DNA of 23,254 bases from Alysiella sp. (GCF_030525755.1 NZ_JAUNEC010000026.1:1-23254), one strand, 5' to 3'; shown: positions 8,270 through 15,696, counted from the stretch's first letter. Made by a program: numbers and translations. Notes: a model not told the origin generated them from the sequence alone.

Positions 8270-8349
8270 TGTAGGGTGCGCCGTGCGCACCAAATGATTT
8301 GAATTATTTAAATATGATGGTGAATTTGGTGCGCACAGCGCACCCTACA
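8270..8349. repeat. MITE-like 78-80 bp inverted-repeat element
   Basis: The 25-base left arm (8271-8295, beginning GTAGGGTGCGCCGTGCGCAC) and right arm (8324-8348, ending GCGCACCCTAC) are inverted copies with one mismatch, separated by 28 A/T-rich bases. One more T/A pair extends the ends. There is no coding potential. The form is that of a miniature inverted-repeat element or mobile hairpin. I see no clear target-site duplication. It lies between two same-strand genes and would form a very stable hairpin in a transcript. Confidence 0.8.
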
Positions 8350-8370
8350 TGAATTTTGTCGTGTACTGAA

Positions 8371-8382
8371 AGGCTACCTGAA
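8371..8382 (+). repeat. DUS in the Eikenella dialect
   Basis: AGGCTACCTGAA is the dialect described for Eikenella and one base from the local dialect. It lies just after the stop of the 8386-8778 gene. Confidence 0.75.
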
Positions 8383-8385
8383 AAT

Positions 8386-8778
8386 TCAGGGTACAGGATA
8401 AAATAAAATTTCCACCAAAATAACAATACCAATTATCACAATGGGATACAAAATCAATTCAATCAATAATAGCCAACTTAATTTCACATGATTGCGCCAT
8501 TGTTTAGGGGTGTGCTGTTTTTTCTGGCGGTGGCTGCTGATTAAATGGTATAAAAAAGCGCAAAATTGCCACAATGTCGTCAAAAATAAGACAAATACGG
8601 CAAACACAAAACCAAAATCCGCCGCAGATTCATGTTCTGAAACATATAATTGCGGCGGATTCATGATTAAATCATAAGCTCGCCAACACGCCATCGCCAA
8701 CATTATCGCAATCGGCAAACCATAGCCAATAAGCCAAAATCGCCATGATTTTATTTTTAAAAATAGATATTTACTCAT
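8386..8778 (-). CDS. Small membrane protein with three helices
   Basis: The 130-residue protein (from MSKYLFLKIKSWRFWLIGYG) has three hydrophobic segments at about residues 14-33, 53-83 and 103-128, with a basic loop (SSHRQKKQHTPKQWRNH) between the second and third. I do not recognise a family. The frame is open upstream to a TTG, but the ATG at 8778 lies two bases after the stop of the upstream gene, which points to translational coupling. No Shine-Dalgarno is present because a DUS-derived sequence fills that space. The pairing with the next membrane protein gene suggests the two products act together, which is inference. Confidence 0.75.
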   Translation of the reverse strand: MSKYLFLKIKSWRFWLIGYGLPIAIMLAMACWRAYDLIMNPPQLYVSEHESAADFGFVFAVFVLFLTTLWQFCAFLYHLISSHRQKKQHTPKQWRNHVKLSWLLLIELILYPIVIIGIVILVEILFYPVP

Positions 8779-8780
8779 TT

Positions 8781-9593
8781 TTAGGCAGCCTGAAATATGA
8801 TTGAACGTCGTGCCAATTCTGCACAAATGGTGTTTTCCACGACTATTTTATCATCATCACTCAACAAATCTGTACGCACATCTACCCACACATCTTTTCC
8901 TTTAAAATCAGTTGGATAATCATACAAAATATTAGCACGATGAATGTATTTCTCATTAAGATAAAATCGTAAATAAGTGGTTTGATTAGCTTGATTATTG
9001 CGCCATTTCGCGCCTTGAATATTGTCCCAAAACACAAAAATTGCGCCTAAATCACGCCGTTCATCTTTTTCCAACCAAGCACCTACTTTCTTATCGCATA
9101 CCGTGTCAGCCGCAACCATCGTGCCTTTATTATTCAAAATAAACGCCAATTCGCTGCGCTCTTCCATTTGTCTATTTTTTTCAAAAATATAGGCAATAAA
9201 TAGAAATGCCATCAGCACCACACCCAGCCAAGCAAAGTGCCAAATAAAAATCAACACCCCTAACCAAAAACGCACATCTTGGCATAAAAATCGCCAACGC
9301 GATGGCGGTGTGATTTTTTCAGGCTGCCAGTTAAAGCGCTGACCCGCCAATTGGCTCAAACCACCCAAACCATCTTTAGACAAATTAAATGTCAATTTTG
9401 TCAATTCGCCGCGCTCGTCCAAATCCAAATACATTTCAATGCGGTCGCCGATTTCGTGTTCCATTAATAAATGGACATCGCGCTGTTCACGGTGCAAATC
9501 GTAGGTTTTGCCGTCATCGCCTAATGCTTTGCCGTGTGTGCCGTGCCATTCGGCAATGGTGGCGGTCAGGCGTTGAGTGGTGGGTTCTAGCAT
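8781..9593 (-). CDS. Membrane protein with an N-terminal OB-like segment
   Basis: This 270-residue protein is unrecognised. Residues 5-70 (TATIAEWHGTHGKALGDDGK, then HEIGDRIEMYLD) have a strand pattern like a cold-shock/OB fold but without its aromatic RNA-binding residues. A strongly hydrophobic stretch at about 107-138 is one long or two short membrane helices. The C-terminal ~130 residues are soluble with mixed strands. The last residues, FQAA and the stop, are encoded by a DUS-derived sequence (8783-8794). The start has AGG about ten bases upstream and lies 25 bases after rph. It is probably the middle gene of an rph-led transcript and touches the next membrane protein gene. Function unknown. 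Confidence 0.8.
   Translation of the reverse strand: MLEPTTQRLTATIAEWHGTHGKALGDDGKTYDLHREQRDVHLLMEHEIGDRIEMYLDLDERGELTKLTFNLSKDGLGGLSQLAGQRFNWQPEKITPPSRWRFLCQDVRFWLGVLIFIWHFAWLGVVLMAFLFIAYIFEKNRQMEERSELAFILNNKGTMVAADTVCDKKVGAWLEKDERRDLGAIFVFWDNIQGAKWRNNQANQTTYLRFYLNEKYIHRANILYDYPTDFKGKDVWVDVRTDLLSDDDKIVVENTICAELARRSIIFQAA
8783..8794 (+). repeat. DUS (Kingella dialect) forming a gene's 3' end
   Basis: AGGCAGCCTGAA on the plus strand. On the minus strand it supplies the FQAA codons and the stop region of the 8781-9593 gene. Confidence 0.8.
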
Positions 9594-9617
9594 TTTGTTT
9601 TACCTGCTATTTTTACG

Positions 9618-9632
9618 TTCAGGCAGCCTGAA
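9618..9632. repeat. Two-strand DUS 15-mer forming the rph stop
   Basis: TTCAGGCAGCCTGAA. On the minus strand the perfect AGGCTGCCTGAA encodes the end of FQAA and contains the TGA stop codon of rph. Confidence 0.9.
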
Positions 9633-10344
9633 ACGCTTTTTCCTGCAAAACCGTCAATTCCGCAATCCCCTTTTGCCCCAGCGCAATCAATTCCGCCAAT
9701 TCCGCCATGCTGAACGCAGCACCTTCTGCCGTGCCTTGAATTTCAATGATTTTTTCCGCATTGAGCATGACCAAATTCACATCGCTGTCGCAGCCTGAAT
9801 CTTCGGGGTAATCCAAATCCAGCAAAGGCACACCGCCCACTACCCCCACCGACACCGCCGCCACGCTGCCTGTAAGCGGATTTTCAGTCAGCCTGCCGTC
9901 TGCCAACATTTTGTGTATGGCAATTTTCAATGCCACAAACGCGCCTGTAATGCTTGCCGTGCGCGTGCCGCCATCGGCTTGAATCACATCGCAATCAATC
10001 AAAATTTGGCGTTCGCCCAATTTTTTCATGTCCACGCAAGCGCGTAAACTTCGCCCAATCAAACGCTGAATTTCTTGGGTGCGACCCGATTGTTTGCCAG
10101 CAGCCGCCTCACGTTTCATGCGCGATTGGGTGGACGCGGGCAACATGCCGTATTCTGCCGTAACCCAACCTTCGCCTTTGCCACGCAAAAAGGGCGGCAC
10201 GGCTTCATCAATCGTGGCGGTGCAGATGATTTTCGTGTTGCCACACGCAATCAGCACCGAGCCGTCAGCGTGGGGCAGAAAATGGGGCGTGATGTGGATT
10301 GGGCGGAGTTGGTTAGCAGCGCGGTTTTGTCTGGTGTGGGGCAT
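9619..10344 (-). CDS. rph: Ribonuclease PH
   Basis: RNase PH is a phosphorolytic 3'-5' exoribonuclease that trims tRNA and other RNA 3' ends, working as a hexamer. The 241-residue length is typical. Family features in order are an Arg-rich N-terminus (RQNRAANQLRPIHITPHFLP), CGNTKIICTATI, GKGEGWVTAEYGMLPASTQS (about residues 56-75), RTQEIQRLIGRSLRACVD (about 88-105, with phosphate-binding Arg residues), DCDVIQADGGTRTASITGAF (about 118-137) and LDYPEDSGCDSDVNLVM. AAGG lies eight bases before the ATG. The C-terminal FQAA and its stop codon come from a DUS, so the last residues are probably a late addition outside the fold. It lies 89 bases after dapC on the same strand, with three DUS between. 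Confidence 0.97.
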   Translation of the reverse strand: MPHTRQNRAANQLRPIHITPHFLPHADGSVLIACGNTKIICTATIDEAVPPFLRGKGEGWVTAEYGMLPASTQSRMKREAAAGKQSGRTQEIQRLIGRSLRACVDMKKLGERQILIDCDVIQADGGTRTASITGAFVALKIAIHKMLADGRLTENPLTGSVAAVSVGVVGGVPLLDLDYPEDSGCDSDVNLVMLNAEKIIEIQGTAEGAAFSMAELAELIALGQKGIAELTVLQEKAFQAA

Positions 10345-10372
10345 GATGTTTACCTTATTAATTGATATGGAA

Positions 10373-10430
10373 AAGCTGCCTGAATGTTTTCAGGCAGCCT
10401 GTTATTGAGTAGATGAGGAGGCTGCCTGAA
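10373..10430. repeat. Cluster of three DUS between dapC and rph
   Basis: AAGCTGCCTGAA (10373-10384, one mismatch), TTCAGGCAGCCT (10389-10400) and AGGCTGCCTGAA (10419-10430). The middle copy can pair with either neighbour, giving two mutually exclusive hairpins after the dapC stop codon. A terminator or attenuator role between dapC and rph is likely. Confidence 0.85.
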
Positions 10431-10433
10431 AGT

Positions 10434-11630
10434 TTATGTTTGATACCAAGCGACCATACGTTGGGCGGCTTCTACACATTGTGCTAATTCATCTACTAAA
10501 GCAATGCGTACAAAACCTTTACCTGGATTGCCGTTTGGGGTATCGCGTGCGAAAAAACGTCCTGGTAAAACTTGTACGGCGGTGTCGCGGAATAGGTTCT
10601 GTGTGAAACGCAAATCATCGCCATCGGGTACGCGCAGCCAGATGTAGAAGGAGGCTTCAGGCAGCATGACTTCAAATTTTTGACGCAGAATGGGGACAAT
10701 TTGTTCAAATTTGGCTTGGTATTGGTGACGATTGTGTTCAACGTGGGTTTCATCGTTCCATGCAGCGATGCTGGCACGTTGTACAGGCAAACTCATGGCA
10801 CTACCATGATAGGTGCGATAGAGTAAAAATGGTTGCAATAATTTGGCATCACCTGCGACAAATCCTGAACGTAAACCTGGTACGTTGGAACGTTTGGATA
10901 GGCTGGTGAACATGATGATGTTGTCAAATGTGCGACCTGATTGTGTGGCGGCTTGCAGGCAGCCTAGTGGTTTGTTGTTGCCAAAGTAAATTTCTGAATA
11001 GCATTCGTCTGATGCAATTACGAAGCCATATTGGTCTTGTAAAGCAAACAGCTGCTGCCAATCTGCTAAATTCATGACGCTGCCTGTTGGATTATCAGGC
11101 GAACAAACAAATACCAGTTTGCAGCGCGACCATTGTTTGGGAGAAATGCTGTTCCAGTCAGGTAAAAAACGCGGTGAGAGTGTATTGGCAAACACAATTT
11201 CGCCACCTGCAAGCAAAGTTGCCCCTTCGTAGATTTGATAAAATGGATTGGGACTGACAACAATGGGTTTGTCTGTATTGTGTTCAGGGTTTAATAGGCA
11301 TTGAACAAATGAAAACAGAGCCTCACGACTGCCTAAAACAGGTAAAATTTCGTTCTCTGGATTGAGTGTTAAGCCATCATAACGGCGGTAAAGCCAGTTG
11401 GCGCAGGCTTGACGCAGTTCAGGCAATCCGAGTGTTAAGGGATAGTGTGATAATTCACTTAATGACTGGGTTAGTGTATTGGTAATGACTTGTGGTGTAG
11501 CGTGTTTGGGTTCGCCAATGTGCAAGGGAATGATGCTTAAATCATTTGGTGGAACAATGCCTTGCATGGCTTCACGCAATCGCGTAAAGGGATAAGGTTG
11601 GAGCAAGTCCAAGCGTGGATTGGTATTCAT
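10434..11630 (-). CDS. dapC: Succinyldiaminopimelate transaminase DapC
   Basis: A PLP-dependent class I/II aminotransferase of 398 residues. It is best matched to DapC, which makes N-succinyl-LL-2,6-diaminopimelate in the lysine/peptidoglycan branch. The start MNTNPRLDLLQPYPFTRLRE is typical of betaproteobacterial DapC. Visible PLP-fold features are the GSREALFSF helix (about residues 100-108), SPDNPTG (177-183, Asn180), the SDECYSEIYF strand (207-216, Asp208 and Tyr211), SLSKRSNVPGLRSGF with PLP-binding Lys246, and a C-terminal GFVRIALV arginine. A GTG at 11663 would extend the protein into def; I prefer the ATG at 11630, which matches the family start and lies 19 bases after the def stop. 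No clear Shine-Dalgarno is present, so coupling to def is likely. Confidence 0.93.
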   Translation of the reverse strand: MNTNPRLDLLQPYPFTRLREAMQGIVPPNDLSIIPLHIGEPKHATPQVITNTLTQSLSELSHYPLTLGLPELRQACANWLYRRYDGLTLNPENEILPVLGSREALFSFVQCLLNPEHNTDKPIVVSPNPFYQIYEGATLLAGGEIVFANTLSPRFLPDWNSISPKQWSRCKLVFVCSPDNPTGSVMNLADWQQLFALQDQYGFVIASDECYSEIYFGNNKPLGCLQAATQSGRTFDNIIMFTSLSKRSNVPGLRSGFVAGDAKLLQPFLLYRTYHGSAMSLPVQRASIAAWNDETHVEHNRHQYQAKFEQIVPILRQKFEVMLPEASFYIWLRVPDGDDLRFTQNLFRDTAVQVLPGRFFARDTPNGNPGKGFVRIALVDELAQCVEAAQRMVAWYQT

Positions 11631-11649
11631 TGTTGTGATTTCAGTTGGG

Positions 11650-12153
11650 TTATTGGGCTTCACGTTGGCGTTTCATTAATTTGGTTTTAATGCGGTTTTG
11701 TTTAAGTGGAGAAAGGTATTCTACAAACAATTTACCTGCCAAGTGGTCTAATTCATGTTGAATACAAATCGCAAGCAAGCCATCAGCATCTAATTTTTGT
11801 GGTTTACCTTCTAAATCAAGGTATTCTACACTTATGCTTTCAGCACGTTTTACGGTGTCGTAAATTCCTGGAATGGAAAGACAACCTTCTTCATAAGTGG
11901 TTTCGCCATTTTTATGGGTAATAACGGGATTAATGAGTACCAGTAAATTGTTTTTTTCTTCTGATAAATCAATTACAACTACGCGTTCGTGCACATCAAC
12001 TTGTGTGGCAGCTAAACCGATGCCACGTGCGGCATACATGGTTTCTGCCATGTCTGTAACCAGTTTTTTGATGCGCTCATCTACTTGGGCAACGGGTTGT
12101 GCCACAATGTGTAGTCGTTCATTGGGGTGTGTTAAAATCGGTAATAAAGCCAT
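11650..12153 (-). CDS. def: Peptide deformylase
   Basis: This metalloenzyme removes the formyl group from the N-terminal Met of new proteins. The protein is 167 residues from MALLPILTHPNERL, the normal family start. An upstream in-frame start at 12216 would add 21 residues that the family lacks, and AGGA lies about ten bases before the ATG chosen. All three hallmark motifs are present: GIGLAATQ (about residues 45-52), EGCLSIPG with the metal-binding Cys (about 90-97) and HELDHLAGKLF with two metal-binding His and the catalytic Glu (about 132-142). dapC follows 19 bases after its stop. A LysM protein gene is divergent on the other strand. fmt, a frequent partner of def, is not seen here. Confidence 0.97.
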   Translation of the reverse strand: MALLPILTHPNERLHIVAQPVAQVDERIKKLVTDMAETMYAARGIGLAATQVDVHERVVVIDLSEEKNNLLVLINPVITHKNGETTYEEGCLSIPGIYDTVKRAESISVEYLDLEGKPQKLDADGLLAICIQHELDHLAGKLFVEYLSPLKQNRIKTKLMKRQREAQ

Positions 12154-12273
12154 GAGTGAAATTTCCTTTTTCGGTAATTGATGTGTTTTCAAGACAATTT
12201 GTGGCAAACTTATCACTTTTCTTTACGCAAATCGGTTTGATGACTAGCCGAAATGCCCATAAATGCACTATGA

Positions 12274-12289
12274 TTACGGTTATCCGTAA
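12274..12289. promoter_or_regulatory. Small inverted repeat in the def/LysM divergent spacer
   Basis: TTACGG-TTAT-CCGTAA is a perfect 6-bp inverted repeat in the spacer between two divergent genes, just downstream of a TATGAT box (12269-12274). It could be an operator or a 5'-end hairpin of the LysM mRNA. No factor can be named. Confidence 0.35.
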
Positions 12290-12330
12290 ATTAAATAATG
12301 ATGCTTAATCTAAAAATGAAAGGGATTGTC

Positions 12331-13545
12331 ATGCAAAAGCATATTATAACCCTGCTTTGTGCAGCAGGTATAATCATTTCTACCCCCGCTGTTGCTGAAA
12401 ATTTGCGCATCAAATCTGGTGCGCCTACGCGTTATACTGTTCAACAGGGAGATACATTATGGGGTATTTCAGGTAAATATCTCTATCGTCCTTGGAAATG
12501 GCCTGCATTGTGGCAAGTTAATCGTAACCAAATCCGTAATCCACATTTGATTTACCCAGGTCAAGTTTTGGTATTGCGTTATGTGAATGGTAAACCTGTT
12601 TTGAGTAGTGAGGGGGGGATTCCTACTATTAAACTTTCACCGCGTATTCGTGAAGCAGGTTCAGGCTATGGTATCAATACGATTAATGTGAATTTTTACA
12701 GTATGTTTATGAAACACCCACAATTCATTGACCGCCGTGATTTGGCTACGGCAGCGCGTTTAGTGGGTGGACCAGATAATCAAATGATGTATAGCGTGGG
12801 TGACCGTGTTTATGCTGATGGTGTGCAAGAACATGGTGATTATTTGATTTTCCGTGTTAAACACGATTTGAAAGACCCAATAAATGGTAAAAAAATTGGC
12901 ACATTGACCGAATTTGTGGGTGAAGCATCAACATTGGCAACACAAAACAGCGCATTGTCACATCGCACAGCAGAAGCAAATGCGCGACTGGCAGAAGATG
13001 AATATTTTGTTGCAGCGCAAGAGCGCAAAGCCAATCGCCCTGATGTTGCGGTTCGTACTGCGCAACCTTTGGTCATTACCCAAGCCGTTTCTGAAATCAG
13101 TGAAGGTGATTATTTGATTCGTAAACCTGAAAACATGAATGCGTTCAATATGATGCCACATGAACCACAAGGAAGTATTGATGCGAGTATTGTGGATATT
13201 ATGGATGGTGTTGCTGAAAGTGGTATGATGCAGACTATTCTCATCAACAAAGGTTCAGTCGATGGTTTGGATAAAGGTACAGTTTTGGGTATTTACAAAC
13301 GTGGTCGTATTATTCAATCTGATTGGCGTGATGAGGATAATAAAAAAGCGGTGCGTCGTGTGAATACACCAAACGAAGAGATTGGCTTGGCAATGGTGTA
13401 TCGTGTTGGTGAAAATGTCTCTTCTGCGATTATCTTGGAAAGCATTGCCAATGTCAGCAAAGACAATTTAATTGCAGAACCAGGACGTGATTTGGATACT
13501 TTTGGTACCAGCAAGATGAACACATTTAAACCTATGCCAAAATAA
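12331..13545 (+). CDS. Secreted LysM-domain protein
   Basis: The 404-residue protein starts at the ATG at 12331, chosen because AAAGGGA lies seven bases upstream and a good signal peptide follows (MQKHIITLLCAAGIIISTPA, cleavage predicted after AVA at residue 22). A LysM peptidoglycan-binding domain occupies about residues 35-82 (RYTVQQGDTLWGISGKYLYR, then PHLIYPGQVLVL). The remainder is a conserved-looking region of about 320 residues with no catalytic motif that I can see. Its C-terminal half (about 275-390) has small strand-rich segments such as ILINKGSVDGLDKGTVLGIY. Proteins of this plan next to def are common in betaproteobacteria. They are presumed periplasmic or envelope-associated peptidoglycan-binding proteins of unknown exact role. 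Confidence 0.92.
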   Translation: MQKHIITLLCAAGIIISTPAVAENLRIKSGAPTRYTVQQGDTLWGISGKYLYRPWKWPALWQVNRNQIRNPHLIYPGQVLVLRYVNGKPVLSSEGGIPTIKLSPRIREAGSGYGINTINVNFYSMFMKHPQFIDRRDLATAARLVGGPDNQMMYSVGDRVYADGVQEHGDYLIFRVKHDLKDPINGKKIGTLTEFVGEASTLATQNSALSHRTAEANARLAEDEYFVAAQERKANRPDVAVRTAQPLVITQAVSEISEGDYLIRKPENMNAFNMMPHEPQGSIDASIVDIMDGVAESGMMQTILINKGSVDGLDKGTVLGIYKRGRIIQSDWRDEDNKKAVRRVNTPNEEIGLAMVYRVGENVSSAIILESIANVSKDNLIAEPGRDLDTFGTSKMNTFKPMPK

Positions 13546-13571
13546 TCCTCAACTTTTAAGTTTAAAGTTAA

Positions 13572-13611
13572 GCCACCGTTATCACTTACTCTGTGATAAC
13601 GGTGGCAAATT
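13572..13611. terminator. Strong terminator shared by the LysM and RDD genes
   Basis: GCCACCGTTATCAC and GTGATAACGGTGGC form a perfect 14-bp stem around TTACTCT, followed by AAATTTTT on the plus strand. The flank on the minus-strand side is also A/T-rich. It lies between convergent genes and probably works both ways. Confidence 0.92.
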
Positions 13612-13612
13612 T

Positions 13613-13627
13613 TTCAGGCAGCCTGAA
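13613..13627. repeat. Two-strand DUS 15-mer after the terminator
   Basis: TTCAGGCAGCCTGAA directly follows the T-tract of the shared terminator. Simonsiella dialect on the minus strand, Kingella dialect on the plus strand. Confidence 0.85.
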
Positions 13628-13651
13628 TATGTATAAGAACATACAATCTTA

Positions 13652-14164
13652 TCAACGCAGGTCAATCAATTCCGTACCAGCCAAAAAATCATACAAAAAC
13701 TGGCGACGTGGGTTAAAAAATGCAAAACCCCAAGGCAAAATCCACCAAAATAAAGCCATTGCTATAGCTGGTTTTGCAGCAATGCCCCCATAACGCAAAC
13801 AGGCATAAACTGATATGGGGATAAACAACAGAAACACCACAGACCAAGCAAAACGCAATCGCAAACGGTTTAAATTGGGGCGAGAACCTGAATATTTATC
13901 ATGTAAACCAATGTGCCAAACACGCATAGGTAAAGTTTGTCCTTCACGCAACCAATTTAATTTAAAGTAAAGCCACCAAGCAAAAAGTAAAAACAACATG
14001 GTCAGAAATGGAGTTATCGCCAAAAGAGCAGGTAAAGAATGTGTAATAACCGTATTCAATGCACCTGCTGCCAAACCCGCCAAAATGGCAACCGAAGCCA
14101 CCAATAAACTTTCATACATTAAAGCCGCAAAACGGCGTTTTAAAGGTGCAACTTGGTATTGCAT
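13652..14164 (-). CDS. RDD-family membrane protein
   Basis: A 170-residue inner-membrane protein with four hydrophobic segments (about residues 13-36, 45-68, 105-120 and 127-145). It has the RDD pattern: an N-terminal Arg with F-A-A-L (RRFAALMYESLLV), a GQTLPMRVWHIGLHD loop after the second helix, and a closing RRQFLYDFLAGTELI with the family Asp. RDD proteins are small membrane proteins with poorly known, possibly transport-related, roles. Two ATG codons are adjacent; AAGGA suits the second (14164, six-base spacing) better than the first (14167). yhbY lies upstream on the same strand, separated by an inverted DUS pair. Confidence 0.88.
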   Translation of the reverse strand: MQYQVAPLKRRFAALMYESLLVASVAILAGLAAGALNTVITHSLPALLAITPFLTMLFLLFAWWLYFKLNWLREGQTLPMRVWHIGLHDKYSGSRPNLNRLRLRFAWSVVFLLFIPISVYACLRYGGIAAKPAIAMALFWWILPWGFAFFNPRRQFLYDFLAGTELIDLR

Positions 14165-14191
14165 CATCTTTCCTTTTGTATCTAAACGATA

Positions 14192-14233
14192 GTTTCAGGC
14201 AGCCTATTGACTTACTATCAGGCTGCCTGAAAC
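14192..14233. terminator. Inverted DUS pair with 14-bp stem
   Basis: GTTTCAGGCAGCCT and AGGCTGCCTGAAAC form a perfect 14-bp stem around a 14-base loop. The stem contains two perfect DUS in opposite orientation. It lies between yhbY and the RDD gene and probably ends yhbY transcription. Confidence 0.85.
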
Positions 14234-14250
14234 ACGCATTCATTAAAGCA

Positions 14251-14535
14251 TCATTTGTCTTCGCGTTTACGGTACAACACCAACAATTTGCCAATGTGTT
14301 GTACCAATTCAGCATCAACAGCCGCACATAATGCCGCACAAATTGCGGTACGCTCCTCGCGATCATCACCCAATACGCGTACTTTAATCAATTCATGCGC
14401 ATGTAAAGCCGTGTCTGTTTCTTGAATGACGGCATCGGTCAGTCCTTTTTGTCCGACCATGACCACGGGATTAAGATGATGAGCGCGCGCTTTTAATTCA
14501 ACAATATCTTGTTTACTTAACGTTTTTTTATTCAT
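14251..14535 (-). CDS. yhbY: YhbY-type CRM-domain RNA-binding protein
   Basis: This 94-residue protein is a single CRM domain. It has the conserved VGQKGLTDAVIQE (GxxG loop, about residues 29-41), ALHAHELIKVRVLGDD (about 45-60) and a C-terminal GKLLVLYRK. CRM proteins of this type associate with pre-50S ribosomal particles. The start was set at MNKKTLSKQDIVELKARAHH, the family N-terminus; an upstream GTG at 14550 would add five residues without support. The ribosome site is weak. It is divergent from cysE, with a two-strand DUS between them. Confidence 0.94.
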   Translation of the reverse strand: MNKKTLSKQDIVELKARAHHLNPVVMVGQKGLTDAVIQETDTALHAHELIKVRVLGDDREERTAICAALCAAVDAELVQHIGKLLVLYRKREDK

Positions 14536-14585
14536 AATCAGAAGAAACACAATGAAAGAAAGTCTGTTATTGTACGCGAAAAATG

Positions 14586-14600
14586 TTCAGGCTGCCTGAA
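14586..14600. repeat. Two-strand DUS 15-mer between yhbY and cysE
   Basis: TTCAGGCTGCCTGAA in the divergent spacer; one dialect on each strand. Confidence 0.85.
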
Positions 14601-14679
14601 AGACTGAAAATTGATAATTCATTAGGCTGATTTTGGTGTATATTCTGTTTTTTTGATGTATTTGATGGGCAGCAAAATC

Positions 14680-15480
14680 ATGAATTTCAATGTAGATATG
14701 TGGCAGACCATACGCACCGAAGTTCAATCGGCAGCAGCGGAAGAGCCTTTATTGGCGAGTTTTTTGCATTTAACCGTATTGCGACATGACAGTTTGGCAC
14801 AAGTTTTGGCATTTCACTTGTCCAGCAAACTTGCCAGCAGCACAATGGATGCGCGTGCTTTACATGAAGAATTCTTGAAGATTTTGACTTTAAACCCAGA
14901 AATTACCGCAGCAGCACAAGCCGATATTATCGCGTGTTATGAACGCGATGCCGCTTGCGACCAATATTCTTTGCCACTATTGTATTTTAAAGGTTTTCAT
15001 GCCATTCAGTCGCATCGCATCAACCATTACTTATGGCAAAATGGTCGCAAAACATTGGCATATTTCTTGCAAAATCGCGCATCAGAGGTATTTGGTGTGG
15101 ATATTCATCCTGGGGCGCGTTTTGGCTCGGGTATCATGTTTGACCACGGCACAGGGATTGTTATAGGCGAAACTGCCGTGTTGGGCAATGACATTTCATT
15201 GTTACACGGTGTAACTTTGGGTGGTTCAGGTAAAGAAAGTGGCGACCGACACCCCAAAGTGGGCGATGGTGTGATGATTGGGGCAAATGCTTCTGTATTG
15301 GGCAACATTCGCATTGGTCATTGTGCCAAAATTGGTGCAGGTAGTGTGGTTGTGCGTGATGTTGAACCGCAAACAACTGTTGTGGGTGTGCCTGCCAAAG
15401 CAGTAGGTTTATCCAAAAACAAACCTGCTGATGATATGGATCAATCACTTATCAGTGATGATTATTTGTATGTGATTTAA
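14680..15480 (+). CDS. cysE: Serine O-acetyltransferase CysE
   Basis: CysE acetylates serine with acetyl-CoA to give O-acetylserine, the first step of cysteine synthesis. From MNFNVDMWQTIRTEVQSAAA it has 266 residues. The N-terminal helical domain (EEPLLASFLHLTVLRHDSLA) is followed by a left-handed beta-helix of hexapeptide repeats from about residue 150 (VFGVDIHPGARFGSGIMFDH, GTGIVIGETAVLGNDISLLH, GVTLGGSGKESGDRHPKVGD). The His residues in FDHGTG and LLHGVTLGG fit the active site. The protein ends in Tyr-Val-Ile; a C-terminal Ile is what CysK binds in the cysteine synthase complex. Upstream in-frame starts (TTG 14653, ATG 14656, ATG 14665) are possible, but the family begins near the chosen Met. 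No strong Shine-Dalgarno is visible. Confidence 0.95.
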   Translation: MNFNVDMWQTIRTEVQSAAAEEPLLASFLHLTVLRHDSLAQVLAFHLSSKLASSTMDARALHEEFLKILTLNPEITAAAQADIIACYERDAACDQYSLPLLYFKGFHAIQSHRINHYLWQNGRKTLAYFLQNRASEVFGVDIHPGARFGSGIMFDHGTGIVIGETAVLGNDISLLHGVTLGGSGKESGDRHPKVGDGVMIGANASVLGNIRIGHCAKIGAGSVVVRDVEPQTTVVGVPAKAVGLSKNKPADDMDQSLISDDYLYVI

Positions 15481-15505
15481 ACTTTTCAGACAACCTTAAA
15501 TATGG

Positions 15506-15696
15506 GCTATTGACAATTTGGGTGAGGAGTTGGTTTTTCAGGCAGAATTGCCAAATTCAAGGGGAAGCGAAGCGAACTTGTGAAGCTAAAAAATAAAAGT
15601 TAATGCGCCTCATTAGCGAGTATTTTTGACACAGAAGTTGGTGATTTTGACGAAGGTAGCGAAGCTAAAACAACTGCGAAATGAATTGCCAATAGC
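15506..15696. repeat. Candidate repeat element with imperfect terminal inverted repeats
   Basis: GCTATTGACAATT (left) and AATTGCCAATAGC (right) are inverted copies with one mismatch. Inside are repeated GCGAAGC and GAAGCTAAAA motifs (about 15570-15595 and 15655-15670) and a third AATTGCCAA copy near 15547. No open frame. It looks like a decayed mobile or intergenic repeat. Confidence 0.45.

Noticed and set aside
11631..11663. Upstream GTG start for dapC
   Set aside because: It overlaps the def coding end, lacks a better ribosome site and adds residues not found in the family.
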